Below, piece after piece: positions 9,131 to 17,480 of a DNA stretch of 55,517 bases. Below the pieces are notes generated by a model. It made no database searches. It saw only the letters and a list, made by a program, of their open reading frames with translations, and was not told where the DNA came from. Source of the stretch: CALJFL01 sp039964455 (GTDB lineage: Bacteria > Pseudomonadota > Gammaproteobacteria > Pseudomonadales > Halieaceae); NCBI GenBank assembly GCA_039964455.1, contig JBDVXK010000008.1:1-55517 (forward strand), read 5' to 3'. A program made the position numbers and the translations under genes. Numbering within the stretch: position 1 is the first letter of the stretch; each line of letters begins with the position of its first letter.

Positions 9131-9646
9131 TCAGCCGCTCTTCAGGTCGAAGCCTGGAGCTACGTCGTCGGCAGTATTATTGGCCGGCTTCTGTGAGGCC
9201 AGCGATACTTTGCTGCTCGCCGCATCGCCTGGATCCATATCAATGCTACCCTTGAATATCGCGCCGTCTTCCAGCGTCACTCGCGGAGCAACGATATTGC
9301 CGCGTACATTTCCCGACTTCGAAATAACCACTTTCTCATTGCCGGAAATGTCGCCAGATACCTCGCCGTCTACCCTCACCACCTTGGCATTGATATCAGC
9401 GGCCACCTTGCCCGACTGGCCCACGGACACTTCATTATCCTTGAGTTCAATAGCGCCTTCGACCTTGCCCTGGATAACCAGGTCCTCATCACCGGAGACG
9501 GTTCCTTTGATTACGATACTGGGTCCGATCATGGCGGCACTCCTTGAAATGACAGGCTCGGATGAACTGGCTGCAGGAGGGACCTGCGACTTTACTGGCT
9601 CCGGAGCGGGGGTCGCCGCCGGCTTACTCTTATTTCGATCAAACAT
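9131..9646 (-). CDS. Bactofilin (polymer-forming cytoskeletal protein)
   Basis: A 171-residue bactofilin (PF04519). These proteins polymerise into cytoskeletal filaments that scaffold envelope enzymes. A short proline/alanine-rich N-terminal tail (residues about 5-35) precedes the right-handed beta-helix, visible as repeated short strands with Gly/Val periodicity (VIKGTVSGDEDLVIQGKVEG, ADINAKVVRVDGEVSGDI, VVISKSGNVRGNIVAPRV). A short acidic tail ends the protein. The start is ATG at 9646, with AGGTGG 8 nt upstream; an in-frame GTG at 9658 overlaps that ribosome site and is less likely. It is divergent from the malonyl-CoA decarboxylase gene. No M23 peptidase gene, a frequent bactofilin partner, lies beside it. 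Confidence 0.9.
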   Translation of the reverse strand: MFDRNKSKPAATPAPEPVKSQVPPAASSSEPVISRSAAMIGPSIVIKGTVSGDEDLVIQGKVEGAIELKDNEVSVGQSGKVAADINAKVVRVDGEVSGDISGNEKVVISKSGNVRGNIVAPRVTLEDGAIFKGSIDMDPGDAASSKVSLASQKPANNTADDVAPGFDLKSG

Positions 9647-9839
9647 AATGATCGCCACCTCATTTAACGTGGGCCAACAATCCTAACAACAGGCCCGCCG
9701 TTTAACCAGTGGCTGCAACGACCAATCTGGGTATTTCGCAAAATACCAGCCAGCGACAGCCTACCCACTACAGGTAGTAGCTCAGGCCGGGCTTATCGTC
9801 TATCTTTAAGGTCTTGTATTTATTGCGGTTTACCTCCCC

Positions 9840-11189
9840 ATGTCCTCTGAGCCGGAAAGCACCCCCGTCACCGACAACACCACAGGCAGCCGCCCTGGCC
9901 CGCTGGAACGCACGCTGGGCTCTGTGGTTGACGCAGGTCGTGAAATTTTAGCTAAACGACGCCTAGCTATGGCTGGCAAAAATCGGCCCAATGCCAGCCT
10001 GGTAGGCCTGTGCCGCGACCTGCTGGAGCACCGGGGCGAAGCATCGGGTCTGGCATTGGCCAGTGAAATCACCCAGGGCTACCGGGATTTGCCCGCCGCG
10101 GAGCGGCTGGCTTTTTTCACCAGCCTTGCCCAGGACTTTGAAGTTGATCGTGAGGCCGTACTATCCGCCGCCCAGGCCTATCGTGATAACGACGATTTAG
10201 ACAGCCTGTGGGCAATAGACAGGTCGGTAGAGGCCCCAAGGCAAAAGTTGTTTCGCCGCATCAATATGGCGCCAGACGGAACCCGAACGCTGGTCGCAAT
10301 GCGCGGACATCTATTGCAGGTATTGCGGGCTAACCCGAACTTGCGGGGTGTTGACTCCGATCTAAAGCACCTGTTTATCTCCTGGTTCAACAAGGGGTTT
10401 CTCGAACTTCGCCGAATAGACTGGTCATCGCCCGCCATGGTGCTGGAGAAGATCATCGACTATGAGGCGGTACACGAGATCAACGGCTGGGACGATTTGC
10501 GCAGTCGCCTGGGTGAGGACCGCCGTTGCTTCGCGTTTTTCCACCCGGCACTGGACAACGACCCATTGGTGTTTGTGGAAATCGCTCTCACCGATGAGGT
10601 CCCGACGGCTATCGCCCCGCTGCTATTGCAGGACAGACAAACACCGGCCAATAGCACGGCTAATACCGTCGTTTTCTATTCGATCAGCAATTGTCATCCC
10701 GGCCTGGCCGGCGTGTCGTTCGGCAACTTCCTGATTAAAAACGTTGTGGAAGAACTCAGAAAAGAAGACCCCGATTTAAAGACCTTTGTCACCCTGTCGC
10801 CAGTACCCGGGTTCTGTCGCTGGCTAAGCAAGGCCGACCTGGACGGGCTTGTGGCACCCGAACTGCAAGAACTGGTCAAAGAGCCCATGGGCAAGGTTGT
10901 TCGAAACGATGTGTATGAGGCCCGCCTCAAACTTTGCGCTCACTATCTGCTGAACGTGAAATCAGGTGAGCAACCGAAAGACCCAGTGGCACGCTTTCAC
11001 CTTGGCAATGGCGCGCGCCTGCATCGCATTCATGGGGGAGCTGACTTATCCAACAAGGGTCGCAAGCAATCGGCTGGCATCATGGTGAACTATCTCTACG
11101 ACCTGTCCAAGATCGAGGTTAATCACGAGGCCCTGTTCGATGAGGGCAAGATCTCGGCCTCGCGCTCAGTGTCCAGGATGCTCGCCTAG
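9840..11189 (+). CDS. Malonyl-CoA decarboxylase
   Basis: A 449-residue MCD family protein (PF05292), which decarboxylates malonyl-CoA to acetyl-CoA. The N-terminal half is the helical tetramerisation domain. The C-terminal half is the GNAT-like catalytic domain with VFYSISNCHPGLAGVSFGNF (the family's catalytic Ser region, about residue 280), the TLSPVPGFCRWL motif and ARFHLGNGARLHRIH, whose first His is in the position of the catalytic His. No targeting signal is seen. Its stop codon shares the tetranucleotide CTAG with the stop of the convergent hydrolase gene that ends the valine operon. The 193-nt upstream region is shared with the divergent bactofilin gene and contains a short inverted repeat (CTACC/GGTAG). 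Confidence 0.93.
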   Translation: MSSEPESTPVTDNTTGSRPGPLERTLGSVVDAGREILAKRRLAMAGKNRPNASLVGLCRDLLEHRGEASGLALASEITQGYRDLPAAERLAFFTSLAQDFEVDREAVLSAAQAYRDNDDLDSLWAIDRSVEAPRQKLFRRINMAPDGTRTLVAMRGHLLQVLRANPNLRGVDSDLKHLFISWFNKGFLELRRIDWSSPAMVLEKIIDYEAVHEINGWDDLRSRLGEDRRCFAFFHPALDNDPLVFVEIALTDEVPTAIAPLLLQDRQTPANSTANTVVFYSISNCHPGLAGVSFGNFLIKNVVEELRKEDPDLKTFVTLSPVPGFCRWLSKADLDGLVAPELQELVKEPMGKVVRNDVYEARLKLCAHYLLNVKSGEQPKDPVARFHLGNGARLHRIHGGADLSNKGRKQSAGIMVNYLYDLSKIEVNHEALFDEGKISASRSVSRMLA

Positions 11190-12034
11190 TCAGCCAAAAG
11201 AATACGGTTGATAGACTCAGGCGCTTCGTACATCGCCCAATGCCCAACGCCCTCGAGAATATGAAACTCGGCGCCCGGCTGCACCTGCTGTAACAACTCA
11301 CGCCGCTGTTCTATCGCCTTACGGCCTCCGGCTGTCGCGTCCTCACAGCCCCACACACCCACAAGGTCTGCATGAATGTTCGGCAACGCTGCCACCAGAT
11401 CCGCAGAGCCGGCAAGCTTTCTGCTGCGAAAGCGATGGCGGGCCAGATTATCGCCGTGCAGATAAACAGCCATGTCATCGATGACCGCGGGTGACGCCAG
11501 CATAAGTCGGCCGAGATTCTCCCGCTGTATAGCGTCCGCCTCCCCTGCTTCTGTATCAGGCCCGGGCGGCGGCAAAAGACTCACCTGCACATGCAAATCG
11601 CCAAAGCCGGCAGCACCGATCATTACAAAACGACTGCACCGCTCGCTGGCTCCAGCAGCAACATGGCCACCAATCATCGCACCAAAGCTGAAGCCGGCTA
11701 GATCAAACATAGCGTCAGGGCCCAGAACCTGATCGATTCCGGCAAGCAAGAGTTCGGCGAAATGTTCTGTGGTGAAAGGTGCCGGCATATCGCCGGAGCT
11801 GCCAAGGCCCGGAAGATCTACCGTCCACACCTGCCGGGTCTCAGCAAGCACCGGCAGATTGGCAAACCAATGTGTCCAGGAGCCGAAGCCACCATGCAGC
11901 AACACCAGTGGCAAGGTATCTTCATCTTCGCGTCCCCAGCACTGCCAGCACAGGTTTCCGCCCTGCGGTAACGGCGTACTTACCTGACGTGCATGTTGCA
12001 GAAGGCTTTCGACCTCTGCAGCTGGCGAAGACAC
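11186..12034 (-). CDS. Alpha/beta-fold hydrolase
   Basis: A 282-residue alpha/beta hydrolase. The oxyanion-hole segment VLLHGGFGSWTHW is near residue 45. The nucleophile elbow is GFSFG (Ser), the probable acid is Asp in WGCEDATAG, and the catalytic His is in EGVGHWAMYEAPE near the C terminus, so the triad looks complete. It resembles 3-oxoadipate enol-lactonase/C-C bond hydrolase relatives, but the substrate cannot be named. It starts with GTG one base after the mmsB stop (TAAGGTG), so it is the last, probably translationally coupled gene of the isobutyryl-CoA operon. It may remove unwanted CoA esters or esters feeding the pathway; that role is inference. Confidence 0.8.
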   Translation of the reverse strand: MSSPAAEVESLLQHARQVSTPLPQGGNLCWQCWGREDEDTLPLVLLHGGFGSWTHWFANLPVLAETRQVWTVDLPGLGSSGDMPAPFTTEHFAELLLAGIDQVLGPDAMFDLAGFSFGAMIGGHVAAGASERCSRFVMIGAAGFGDLHVQVSLLPPPGPDTEAGEADAIQRENLGRLMLASPAVIDDMAVYLHGDNLARHRFRSRKLAGSADLVAALPNIHADLVGVWGCEDATAGGRKAIEQRRELLQQVQPGAEFHILEGVGHWAMYEAPESINRILLAD

Positions 12035-12035
12035 C

Positions 12036-12920
12036 TTACTGTTGCAGACTCTGCAGAGCGCTGGAAAAATCCAGTTTGCCGTTACCGGCTTCCTGATGGG
12101 CTTGATAGATAGCCTGTGCCAGCTTGCCCATTTTGTTTTCGATGTTGGAGCTGTCGGCGATTTCCATTGCCAGGCCGAGATCCTTGACCATCAGATCAAC
12201 CATAAACCCTGGCTGGTAATCATTACTCGCCGGTGCTGTCTCCATCACACCAGGGTAAGGGTTGTACACTTCCAGCGACCAATTGCGGCCAGAACTGGCC
12301 AGCATGATTTCCGACAGCACCGCGGGGTCTAGTCCGTTGCGAGCACCCATTTCCAGTGCTTCACAGGTGCCCAGCATGTGCACTGCCAGCAGCATATTGT
12401 TACAGCCTTTGGCTACCTGCCCAGCGCCATGAGGGCCGGCATGAAAAATATTCTTACCCATGTCCTGCAATACAAGTCTCGCTTTCTCGAACGTATCGGC
12501 CTCGCCCCCACACATAAACGCCAGGGTTCCGGCAGCCGCTGCGGCTACACCACCAGAAACGGGGGCGTCCATAAAGCCGATGCCAGCGGCACTGGCAGCA
12601 GCGCCCACTTCCCGGGAAGTAGCTGCATCAATGGTGCTGCAGTCCAGTACAGTCACCGAGGGATCAAGCTTGGCCAAAAGGCCATCGTCACCGAGATAGA
12701 CACCGGCTACATGCTTGCCCGCGGGTAGCATCGAAACGATATAGTCTGCCCCCTGGGCTGCTTCTGTAGTATCAGCGGCAATGCTGGCACCGGCAGCTTC
12801 CAGTTCGGCGCAGGCCTCAGGGACCAGATCGAAAACTTTCACCGAGTGACCCGCAGCTACCAGGTTCTTCGCCATGGGGCCGCCCATGTTGCCCAGCCCT
12901 ATAAAACCTACATTGGCCAT
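12036..12920 (-). CDS. mmsB: 3-hydroxyisobutyrate dehydrogenase
   Basis: About 294 residues. It oxidises 3-hydroxyisobutyrate to methylmalonate semialdehyde with NAD in valine degradation. The N-terminal Rossmann motif VGFIGLGNMGGPMAKNL, the substrate-binding MDAPVSGGVAAA, and the catalytic lysine in GAGQVAKGCNNMLL (near residue 170) are all present, as is the C-terminal MVKDLGLAME helix. The start is ATG 12920 with GAGGA about 8 nt upstream; a TTG at 12926 is also in frame but lies inside the spacer. It follows the 3-hydroxyisobutyryl-CoA hydrolase gene, which makes its substrate. Other beta-hydroxyacid dehydrogenases share the motifs, but the operon context makes this reading strong. Confidence 0.92.
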   Translation of the reverse strand: MANVGFIGLGNMGGPMAKNLVAAGHSVKVFDLVPEACAELEAAGASIAADTTEAAQGADYIVSMLPAGKHVAGVYLGDDGLLAKLDPSVTVLDCSTIDAATSREVGAAASAAGIGFMDAPVSGGVAAAAAGTLAFMCGGEADTFEKARLVLQDMGKNIFHAGPHGAGQVAKGCNNMLLAVHMLGTCEALEMGARNGLDPAVLSEIMLASSGRNWSLEVYNPYPGVMETAPASNDYQPGFMVDLMVKDLGLAMEIADSSNIENKMGKLAQAIYQAHQEAGNGKLDFSSALQSLQQ

Positions 12921-12941
12921 GATCAATTCCTCTTGTTGTAT

Positions 12942-14051
12942 TTAGTTCAGGTCTGCCAGCGGATTTTGCGGCCAGGGTTGCTGAAAGAATGGCGCCAACA
13001 CCTCATCTGTTACCTCGCGAGAACTCGGGTACTGCCACGCAGGCTGCCTGTCCTTGTCGATTAACAGTGCTCGCACCCCTTCGGCAAATTCAGGATGGCG
13101 AATGATATTGGTGGCCAGCTGTATCTCTGACTGAAACACTTCACGTAACGATGCGTGACGGGTCTCGTGCAACTGTTGAAAAATCCAGCGAGCCGCGAGG
13201 CTGGAACCATGCGCGAGACTGTCCCGTGCTTTTGACAACCAGGGATCTTCAGTGGACTGACCGACAATGTTATCGATGATGTCGTGCACACTGTCGCCAT
13301 CGCACAGCGCATTAATAGTCGCCATATGCGGTTCAACCTGCCCTGCGGGCCAGGCGCCTATGCTCTGCTCTGCGAAAGGTCTGAGTACGTGCCGAACCAG
13401 AGAGTGATTGGCCGCGCCATCAGCCTGCCAGCTCTGCGCCTGCAACTGACGAACGACTGCATCTTTGTGCTCGCTGGCGATGAAGCGGTCTGCGATACCT
13501 GTATAGATAGCATCCGCTGCGTTAATCGAGGCGCCCGTTAAAGCCAGAAAAACGCCGGCGCTACCGGGCATGTGGTTAAGGAACCAGCTACCACCCACGT
13601 CGGGAAACAGGGCGATTGTAACCTCGGGCATGGCAATTCGGGTTCTCTCGGTGACAACGCGATGAGAACACCCGGCCATAACACCCAGACCACCACCCAT
13701 CACAATGCCATGCCCCCAGCAAATCAAGGGCTTGGGATAGGTGTGCAAGGTGTAGTTCATGCGATATTCACGAGTGAAAAAAGTCTCGCCATACTCACAG
13801 GGGCCGCCGGGTGTAGCGACTGCAGAACTATGCAGCGCCTGTACGTCGCCACCAGCGCAAAACGCTTTTTCGCCAGCGCCATCAATAAACACTGCACCAA
13901 TGCTGTCATCGTCGCGCCAGGCATCCAACTGCGCCTGCAGCAAATCGACCATTTCCAGGGTGAGTGAATTCAGGGTGGCTTCAATATTGAGCGTGACCCT
14001 GCCGACCTTACCGCTGGCTGCCGTCAGTTCTTCAAATAGTACGACTGACAT
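12942..14051 (-). CDS. 3-hydroxyisobutyryl-CoA hydrolase
   Basis: About 369 residues of the crotonase superfamily, long form typical of HIBCH, which releases 3-hydroxyisobutyrate from its CoA ester. Signatures are KAFCAGGDVQALH (oxyanion hole 1), GHGIVMGGGLGVMAG (oxyanion hole 2) and MPEVTIALFPDVGGSWFL (catalytic Glu and Asp region), and the ISOINADAI-like region reads ASINAADAIYTGIAD. ATG 14051 overlaps the stop of the upstream enoyl-CoA hydratase gene (TGATG) and has GGAAGA upstream; an in-frame ATG at 14066 would lie deeper in that gene with no spacer to a ribosome site. The overlap implies translational coupling. It occupies the right step between methacrylyl-CoA hydration and mmsB. Confidence 0.92.
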   Translation of the reverse strand: MSVVLFEELTAASGKVGRVTLNIEATLNSLTLEMVDLLQAQLDAWRDDDSIGAVFIDGAGEKAFCAGGDVQALHSSAVATPGGPCEYGETFFTREYRMNYTLHTYPKPLICWGHGIVMGGGLGVMAGCSHRVVTERTRIAMPEVTIALFPDVGGSWFLNHMPGSAGVFLALTGASINAADAIYTGIADRFIASEHKDAVVRQLQAQSWQADGAANHSLVRHVLRPFAEQSIGAWPAGQVEPHMATINALCDGDSVHDIIDNIVGQSTEDPWLSKARDSLAHGSSLAARWIFQQLHETRHASLREVFQSEIQLATNIIRHPEFAEGVRALLIDKDRQPAWQYPSSREVTDEVLAPFFQQPWPQNPLADLN

Positions 14052-14839
14052 CAGCTGTTCTTCCATTCCGGCTTACGCTTCTCAAGAAAGGCATTGACGC
14101 CCTCGCGCTGATCGTCGGTCTTGAACAGATCAACAAACTTATCGCGCTCATTGGACAGGGATTCTCCCATAGCATTATCGCGAGCGGCGTGAATCAGCTC
14201 CTTGCAATAGGTTACGGATATAGGACTTTGCTCACCGACTTGTTCTGCCAATGCCATTGCGCGCTCTACTGCAGTGCCCTTTGGCACCACTTCTTCAACC
14301 AGACCAATGCGTTCTGCGGTATCCGCCTTGATGCGCTCACCACAAAGAATCATTTTCTTGGCCCAACCCTCACCCACAAGCCAGGACAATCGCTGAGTAC
14401 CGCCGGCACACGGCAGCAAGCCCACCTTGGCTTCGGGCAATGCCATCTGTGCCTGTTCTTCAGCAATTCGAATGTCACAGGCCAGCGCAACTTCCAGACC
14501 GCCACCCATGGCGAAACCGTTAATGGCCGCTATGGATACACCGCGAAAATCAGCGAGGCACTCGAAGCCTTCACCGAAATAACTGGCCATCTCCCTGGCT
14601 GTATCCGGATTGCCGTCGGCAAACAGTTTCAAATCGGCGCCCGCTGAAAAAAACTTGTCGCCTGCGCCGGTCAGCACCAGTGCAAAAATTGAGCGCTCTG
14701 CATTGAGCGTATTAATCAGCTCCTTCAGTGCAGGCAGACTCTCGGTGTCCCAGGTATTGGCGGCTGGGTTATCAATAGTAACCAGAGCGGTGTGCCCGGT
14801 AATCTCTACTTTCAATTTTTCCGAAGTACTTAAACTCAT
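14051..14839 (-). CDS. Enoyl-CoA hydratase (probable methacrylyl-CoA hydratase)
   Basis: A 262-residue crotonase-fold hydratase. The oxyanion-hole segment FFSAGADLKLF and the core GFAMGGGLEVALACDIRIA with LPEAKVGLLPCAGGTQRL carry the two glutamates, in GGGLE and LPE, that act as acid and base in enoyl-CoA hydratases. Its place after the acyl-CoA dehydrogenase and before the 3-hydroxyisobutyryl-CoA hydrolase suggests it hydrates methacrylyl-CoA; that specificity is inferred from context. The start ATG overlaps the acyl-CoA dehydrogenase stop by the ATGA arrangement, and its own stop overlaps the next start, so three proteins of the operon are translationally coupled. Confidence 0.92.
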   Translation of the reverse strand: MSLSTSEKLKVEITGHTALVTIDNPAANTWDTESLPALKELINTLNAERSIFALVLTGAGDKFFSAGADLKLFADGNPDTAREMASYFGEGFECLADFRGVSIAAINGFAMGGGLEVALACDIRIAEEQAQMALPEAKVGLLPCAGGTQRLSWLVGEGWAKKMILCGERIKADTAERIGLVEEVVPKGTAVERAMALAEQVGEQSPISVTYCKELIHAARDNAMGESLSNERDKFVDLFKTDDQREGVNAFLEKRKPEWKNS

Positions 14840-15996
14840 TTTATTACCTCCAGTGCGCCGTCCATCAGTAAACGGCGAGATACAATAACGCGCATAATTT
14901 CGTTGGTGCCTTCAAGGATCTGGTGTACCCGGGTATCGCGAACATGGCGCTCCAGCGGATACTCCTTGATATAGCCATAGCCGCCAAACAGCTGCAGTGC
15001 ATCGTTGCAGACATTGAAGCCGACATCGGTTGCAAAACGCTTGGCCATGGCACAGTAGGTGGTCGCCTGGGAATCCTTGTTGTCGAGTTTGCTGGCCGCC
15101 AGTCGCACCATCTGCCTGGCAGCAACCAACTCGGTCAACATGTCGGCCAGCTTGAATTGCGTCGCCTGAAAATCGGCGATAGCGCTGTTGAACTGGCGAC
15201 GTTCCTGAACATAGGCCGTCGCCTCTTCCAGCGCTTGCTGGGCAGTACCAATACTGCAAGTCGCAATATTTATACGCCCGCCGTCCAGGCCTTCCATCGC
15301 AATCGCGAAGCCCTGGCCCTCTACGCCCAGGCGGTTAACCACCGGCACACGGACATTGTCGAATGTAACCATACGGGTAGGCTGGGCATTCCAGCCCATC
15401 TTGTCTTCCTTTTTACCGTAGGAAACACCGTCGGCGTCCGCGGGTATAAGCAAGGCTGAAACGCCTTTGGGGCCAGCATCACCGGTACGCAGCATTACCA
15501 CCAGCACATCGGTTTCACCGGCACCGGAAATAAAGACTTTACTGCCATTGACCACATAATCATCGCCATCCAGTGTCGCTGAAGTGCGAAGTGAGGCTGC
15601 ATCAGAACCAGCCCCTGGCTCGGTGAGGCAGTAAGAAGCGAGCTTGCTCCCCATCACAAGATCAGGGCACCACTCATCGATAACCGATTGCGTGCAGTAC
15701 TTGCCGATCATGCTGGTAGCCATATTATGAATTGTGAGGAAGGCAGCCGTGGTTGTGCAGCCTTTGGATAACTCCTCAACAATCAGGCTGGCATCAAGCC
15801 GCGGCAGTGCAAGACCACCCGCCTCTTCCGGTGTGTACATACCCATGAAGCCCAACTCGCCGGCCTGGGCGAGTGCCTCTTTCGGGAAGTGGGCTGTCTC
15901 GTCCCACTCCGCCGCCTTGGGGGCGAGAACGCCCTGTGAGAATGCGCGGGCGCTCTCTACAAACGCCTGCTGGTCATCGCTCAGTGAAAAGTCCAC
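14836..15996 (-). CDS. Acyl-CoA dehydrogenase (probable isobutyryl-CoA dehydrogenase)
   Basis: A 386-residue FAD acyl-CoA dehydrogenase with all domains: N-terminal helices, the middle beta domain with ASYCLTEPGAGSDAASLRT and GSKVFISGAG, and the C-terminal helical domain with QLFGGYGYIKEYPLERHVRDTRV. The catalytic glutamate is in ILEGTNEIMRVIVSR near residue 367, the usual short-chain position. Context points to oxidation of isobutyryl-CoA to methacrylyl-CoA, passing electrons to an electron-transfer flavoprotein; no etf genes are in the window. It starts 7 nt after the aldehyde dehydrogenase stop and overlaps the hydratase start by 4 nt. Short/branched-chain relatives cannot be told apart from sequence alone. 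Confidence 0.92.
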   Translation of the reverse strand: MDFSLSDDQQAFVESARAFSQGVLAPKAAEWDETAHFPKEALAQAGELGFMGMYTPEEAGGLALPRLDASLIVEELSKGCTTTAAFLTIHNMATSMIGKYCTQSVIDEWCPDLVMGSKLASYCLTEPGAGSDAASLRTSATLDGDDYVVNGSKVFISGAGETDVLVVMLRTGDAGPKGVSALLIPADADGVSYGKKEDKMGWNAQPTRMVTFDNVRVPVVNRLGVEGQGFAIAMEGLDGGRINIATCSIGTAQQALEEATAYVQERRQFNSAIADFQATQFKLADMLTELVAARQMVRLAASKLDNKDSQATTYCAMAKRFATDVGFNVCNDALQLFGGYGYIKEYPLERHVRDTRVHQILEGTNEIMRVIVSRRLLMDGALEVIK

Positions 15997-16003
15997 TGCT
16001 GCG

Positions 16004-17407
16004 TTACTCGAACTTGGCCATCACGTCGCCAAACAACTCGGCATCATCAGGAATCACCTTGATCTGTGCCAACGGCTTGGATACCCAGGTCTCATTGATC
16101 AGGTCGCGCCAGGTAATATTGTTGTTGGTCGCGTTGCCGCCCCAGGAACCACAGCCCAGGGAAAAAGTCTGGCGCATGCCGTTCCACAGATTGCCGCTGT
16201 TCGACGCCGCCTGTGGTTGATTCACCATCACCCGTGAGGTCTTGGTCGCGTGCGCAAATGACATGATGTTGTCATCGTTATAGGAGTAGATACCGCAGGA
16301 ATGACCCTGGCCCTGATAGGCCTGAATCTCGTTGGTCAGGCGAATCGCATCCTGTATGTCCTCGACCTTGTACAACGCCATTACCACCGACAGCTTCTCA
16401 CCGGAAAATGGGTGATCCGCGCCGGCGCCGGTTTCGGGAACAATAAAGAACTGCTTGCCTTCGGCCAGCTCAATACCTGCCATACCGGCTAATTTGTAGG
16501 CTGGCTGGGCTACGATTGCCGTATTGAGATGGCCATCCTGCCAGATAGTATTTTGCAGCTTCAGTTTCTCTTCTTCATTGACTACATAACCGCCTTCATG
16601 CTCCAGCTTACGGACCAACTCATCGTAGACGGAATCAAACACCAGCACCGAGTTGTCGGAGGAACAGGAAGCAGCCAGATCCAGGGTTTTGGAAATACGG
16701 ATCTTTTCGGCGGTTTCTTCAAGGTCTGCACTATCATCAACAGTGATACAGGCATTGCCCACACCAACGCCAAGTGCCGGGGTTCCGCTGGAGTAAGCTG
16801 CGTGAACCATTGCACCACCACCGGTGGCCAGAACTCGATCGCACTGGGCCATCAGTTCATTGGTCAACTCAAGAGACGGGACTTCGATTGCTATGACCAG
16901 GTCAGCTGGTGCACCGCAGCGCTCCAGAGCATCGCGCATATAGTCACAGATTTTCTTGTTGGTCAGTTTGGCGCGGGGGTGCGGGGCAACAATAATGGAG
17001 TTGCGGCCTTTGATCGCAGAAATACCCTTGATAACAGGGGTCGCTTCCGGGTTGGTTGAGGGTGACAGGGCTCCGATAACGCCAACTGGCTTGGCAATTT
17101 TTACCAGGTTGCGTTCGGCATCCTCTTCAATCACACCAACCGATTTATCGTTGATGATGTCCATCAGGGTTGCGCGGGTCTTGCGATGAATCTTGAGATA
17201 CTTGCCCTCGTAGTTACCAAGCTGTGTCTCATCGACTGTGAACTGCGCGATCTCCTCGGCTCGGTCCTCACGGGCAACTGCATACACCATTGCGCGTATC
17301 AGTTCATCGACCTGTTCCTGGCTGTAATCCGCGATTTGCGCCTGGGCTTTACGCGAACGCTCTATCATCGCGGCCATTTCCTGTTGCGGGGTCATCTGGT
17401 CAGACAT
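16004..17407 (-). CDS. CoA-acylating aldehyde dehydrogenase, AdhE/EutE/SauS type
   Basis: A 467-residue enzyme of the acylating branch of the aldehyde dehydrogenase superfamily, which makes acyl-CoA from an aldehyde, CoA and NAD(P). Branch markers are KPVGVIGALSPSTNPEATPV, IIVAPHPRAK, VLATGGGAMVHAAYSSGTPA, the catalytic cysteine in AASCSSDNSVLVFDSVYDEL, and TFSLGCGSWGGNATNNNITW. These match AdhE N-terminal, EutE/PduP and sulfoacetaldehyde (SauS) dehydrogenases. They are unlike methylmalonate-semialdehyde dehydrogenase MmsA, the usual partner of mmsB. It is the first gene of the isobutyryl-CoA operon, with ribosome site GAGGAG 7 nt before ATG, and its promoter region carries a putative AraC-type operator. 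The substrate may be methylmalonate semialdehyde or propanal formed from it; this is inference. Automatic labels such as sulfoacetaldehyde dehydrogenase would be misleading here. Confidence 0.88.
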   Translation of the reverse strand: MSDQMTPQQEMAAMIERSRKAQAQIADYSQEQVDELIRAMVYAVAREDRAEEIAQFTVDETQLGNYEGKYLKIHRKTRATLMDIINDKSVGVIEEDAERNLVKIAKPVGVIGALSPSTNPEATPVIKGISAIKGRNSIIVAPHPRAKLTNKKICDYMRDALERCGAPADLVIAIEVPSLELTNELMAQCDRVLATGGGAMVHAAYSSGTPALGVGVGNACITVDDSADLEETAEKIRISKTLDLAASCSSDNSVLVFDSVYDELVRKLEHEGGYVVNEEEKLKLQNTIWQDGHLNTAIVAQPAYKLAGMAGIELAEGKQFFIVPETGAGADHPFSGEKLSVVMALYKVEDIQDAIRLTNEIQAYQGQGHSCGIYSYNDDNIMSFAHATKTSRVMVNQPQAASNSGNLWNGMRQTFSLGCGSWGGNATNNNITWRDLINETWVSKPLAQIKVIPDDAELFGDVMAKFE

Positions 17408-17449
17408 AGTCCAACTCCTCTTATCGACTGGTTAAAAATTCAGCAGAAC

Positions 17450-17455
17450 ATACTA
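17450..17455 (-). promoter_or_regulatory. Putative -10 element of the isobutyryl-CoA operon promoter
   Basis: On the minus strand the hexamer TAGTAT (four of six matches to the sigma-70 consensus) lies about 43 nt before the start codon of the acylating aldehyde dehydrogenase. No good -35 hexamer stands 16-18 nt upstream, as expected for an activator-dependent promoter. The tandem repeat at 17481-17516 would cover roughly -38 to -73 relative to the inferred start site. Confidence 0.4.
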
Positions 17456-17480
17456 GCACCGGTCCACACAGCCCCACATT

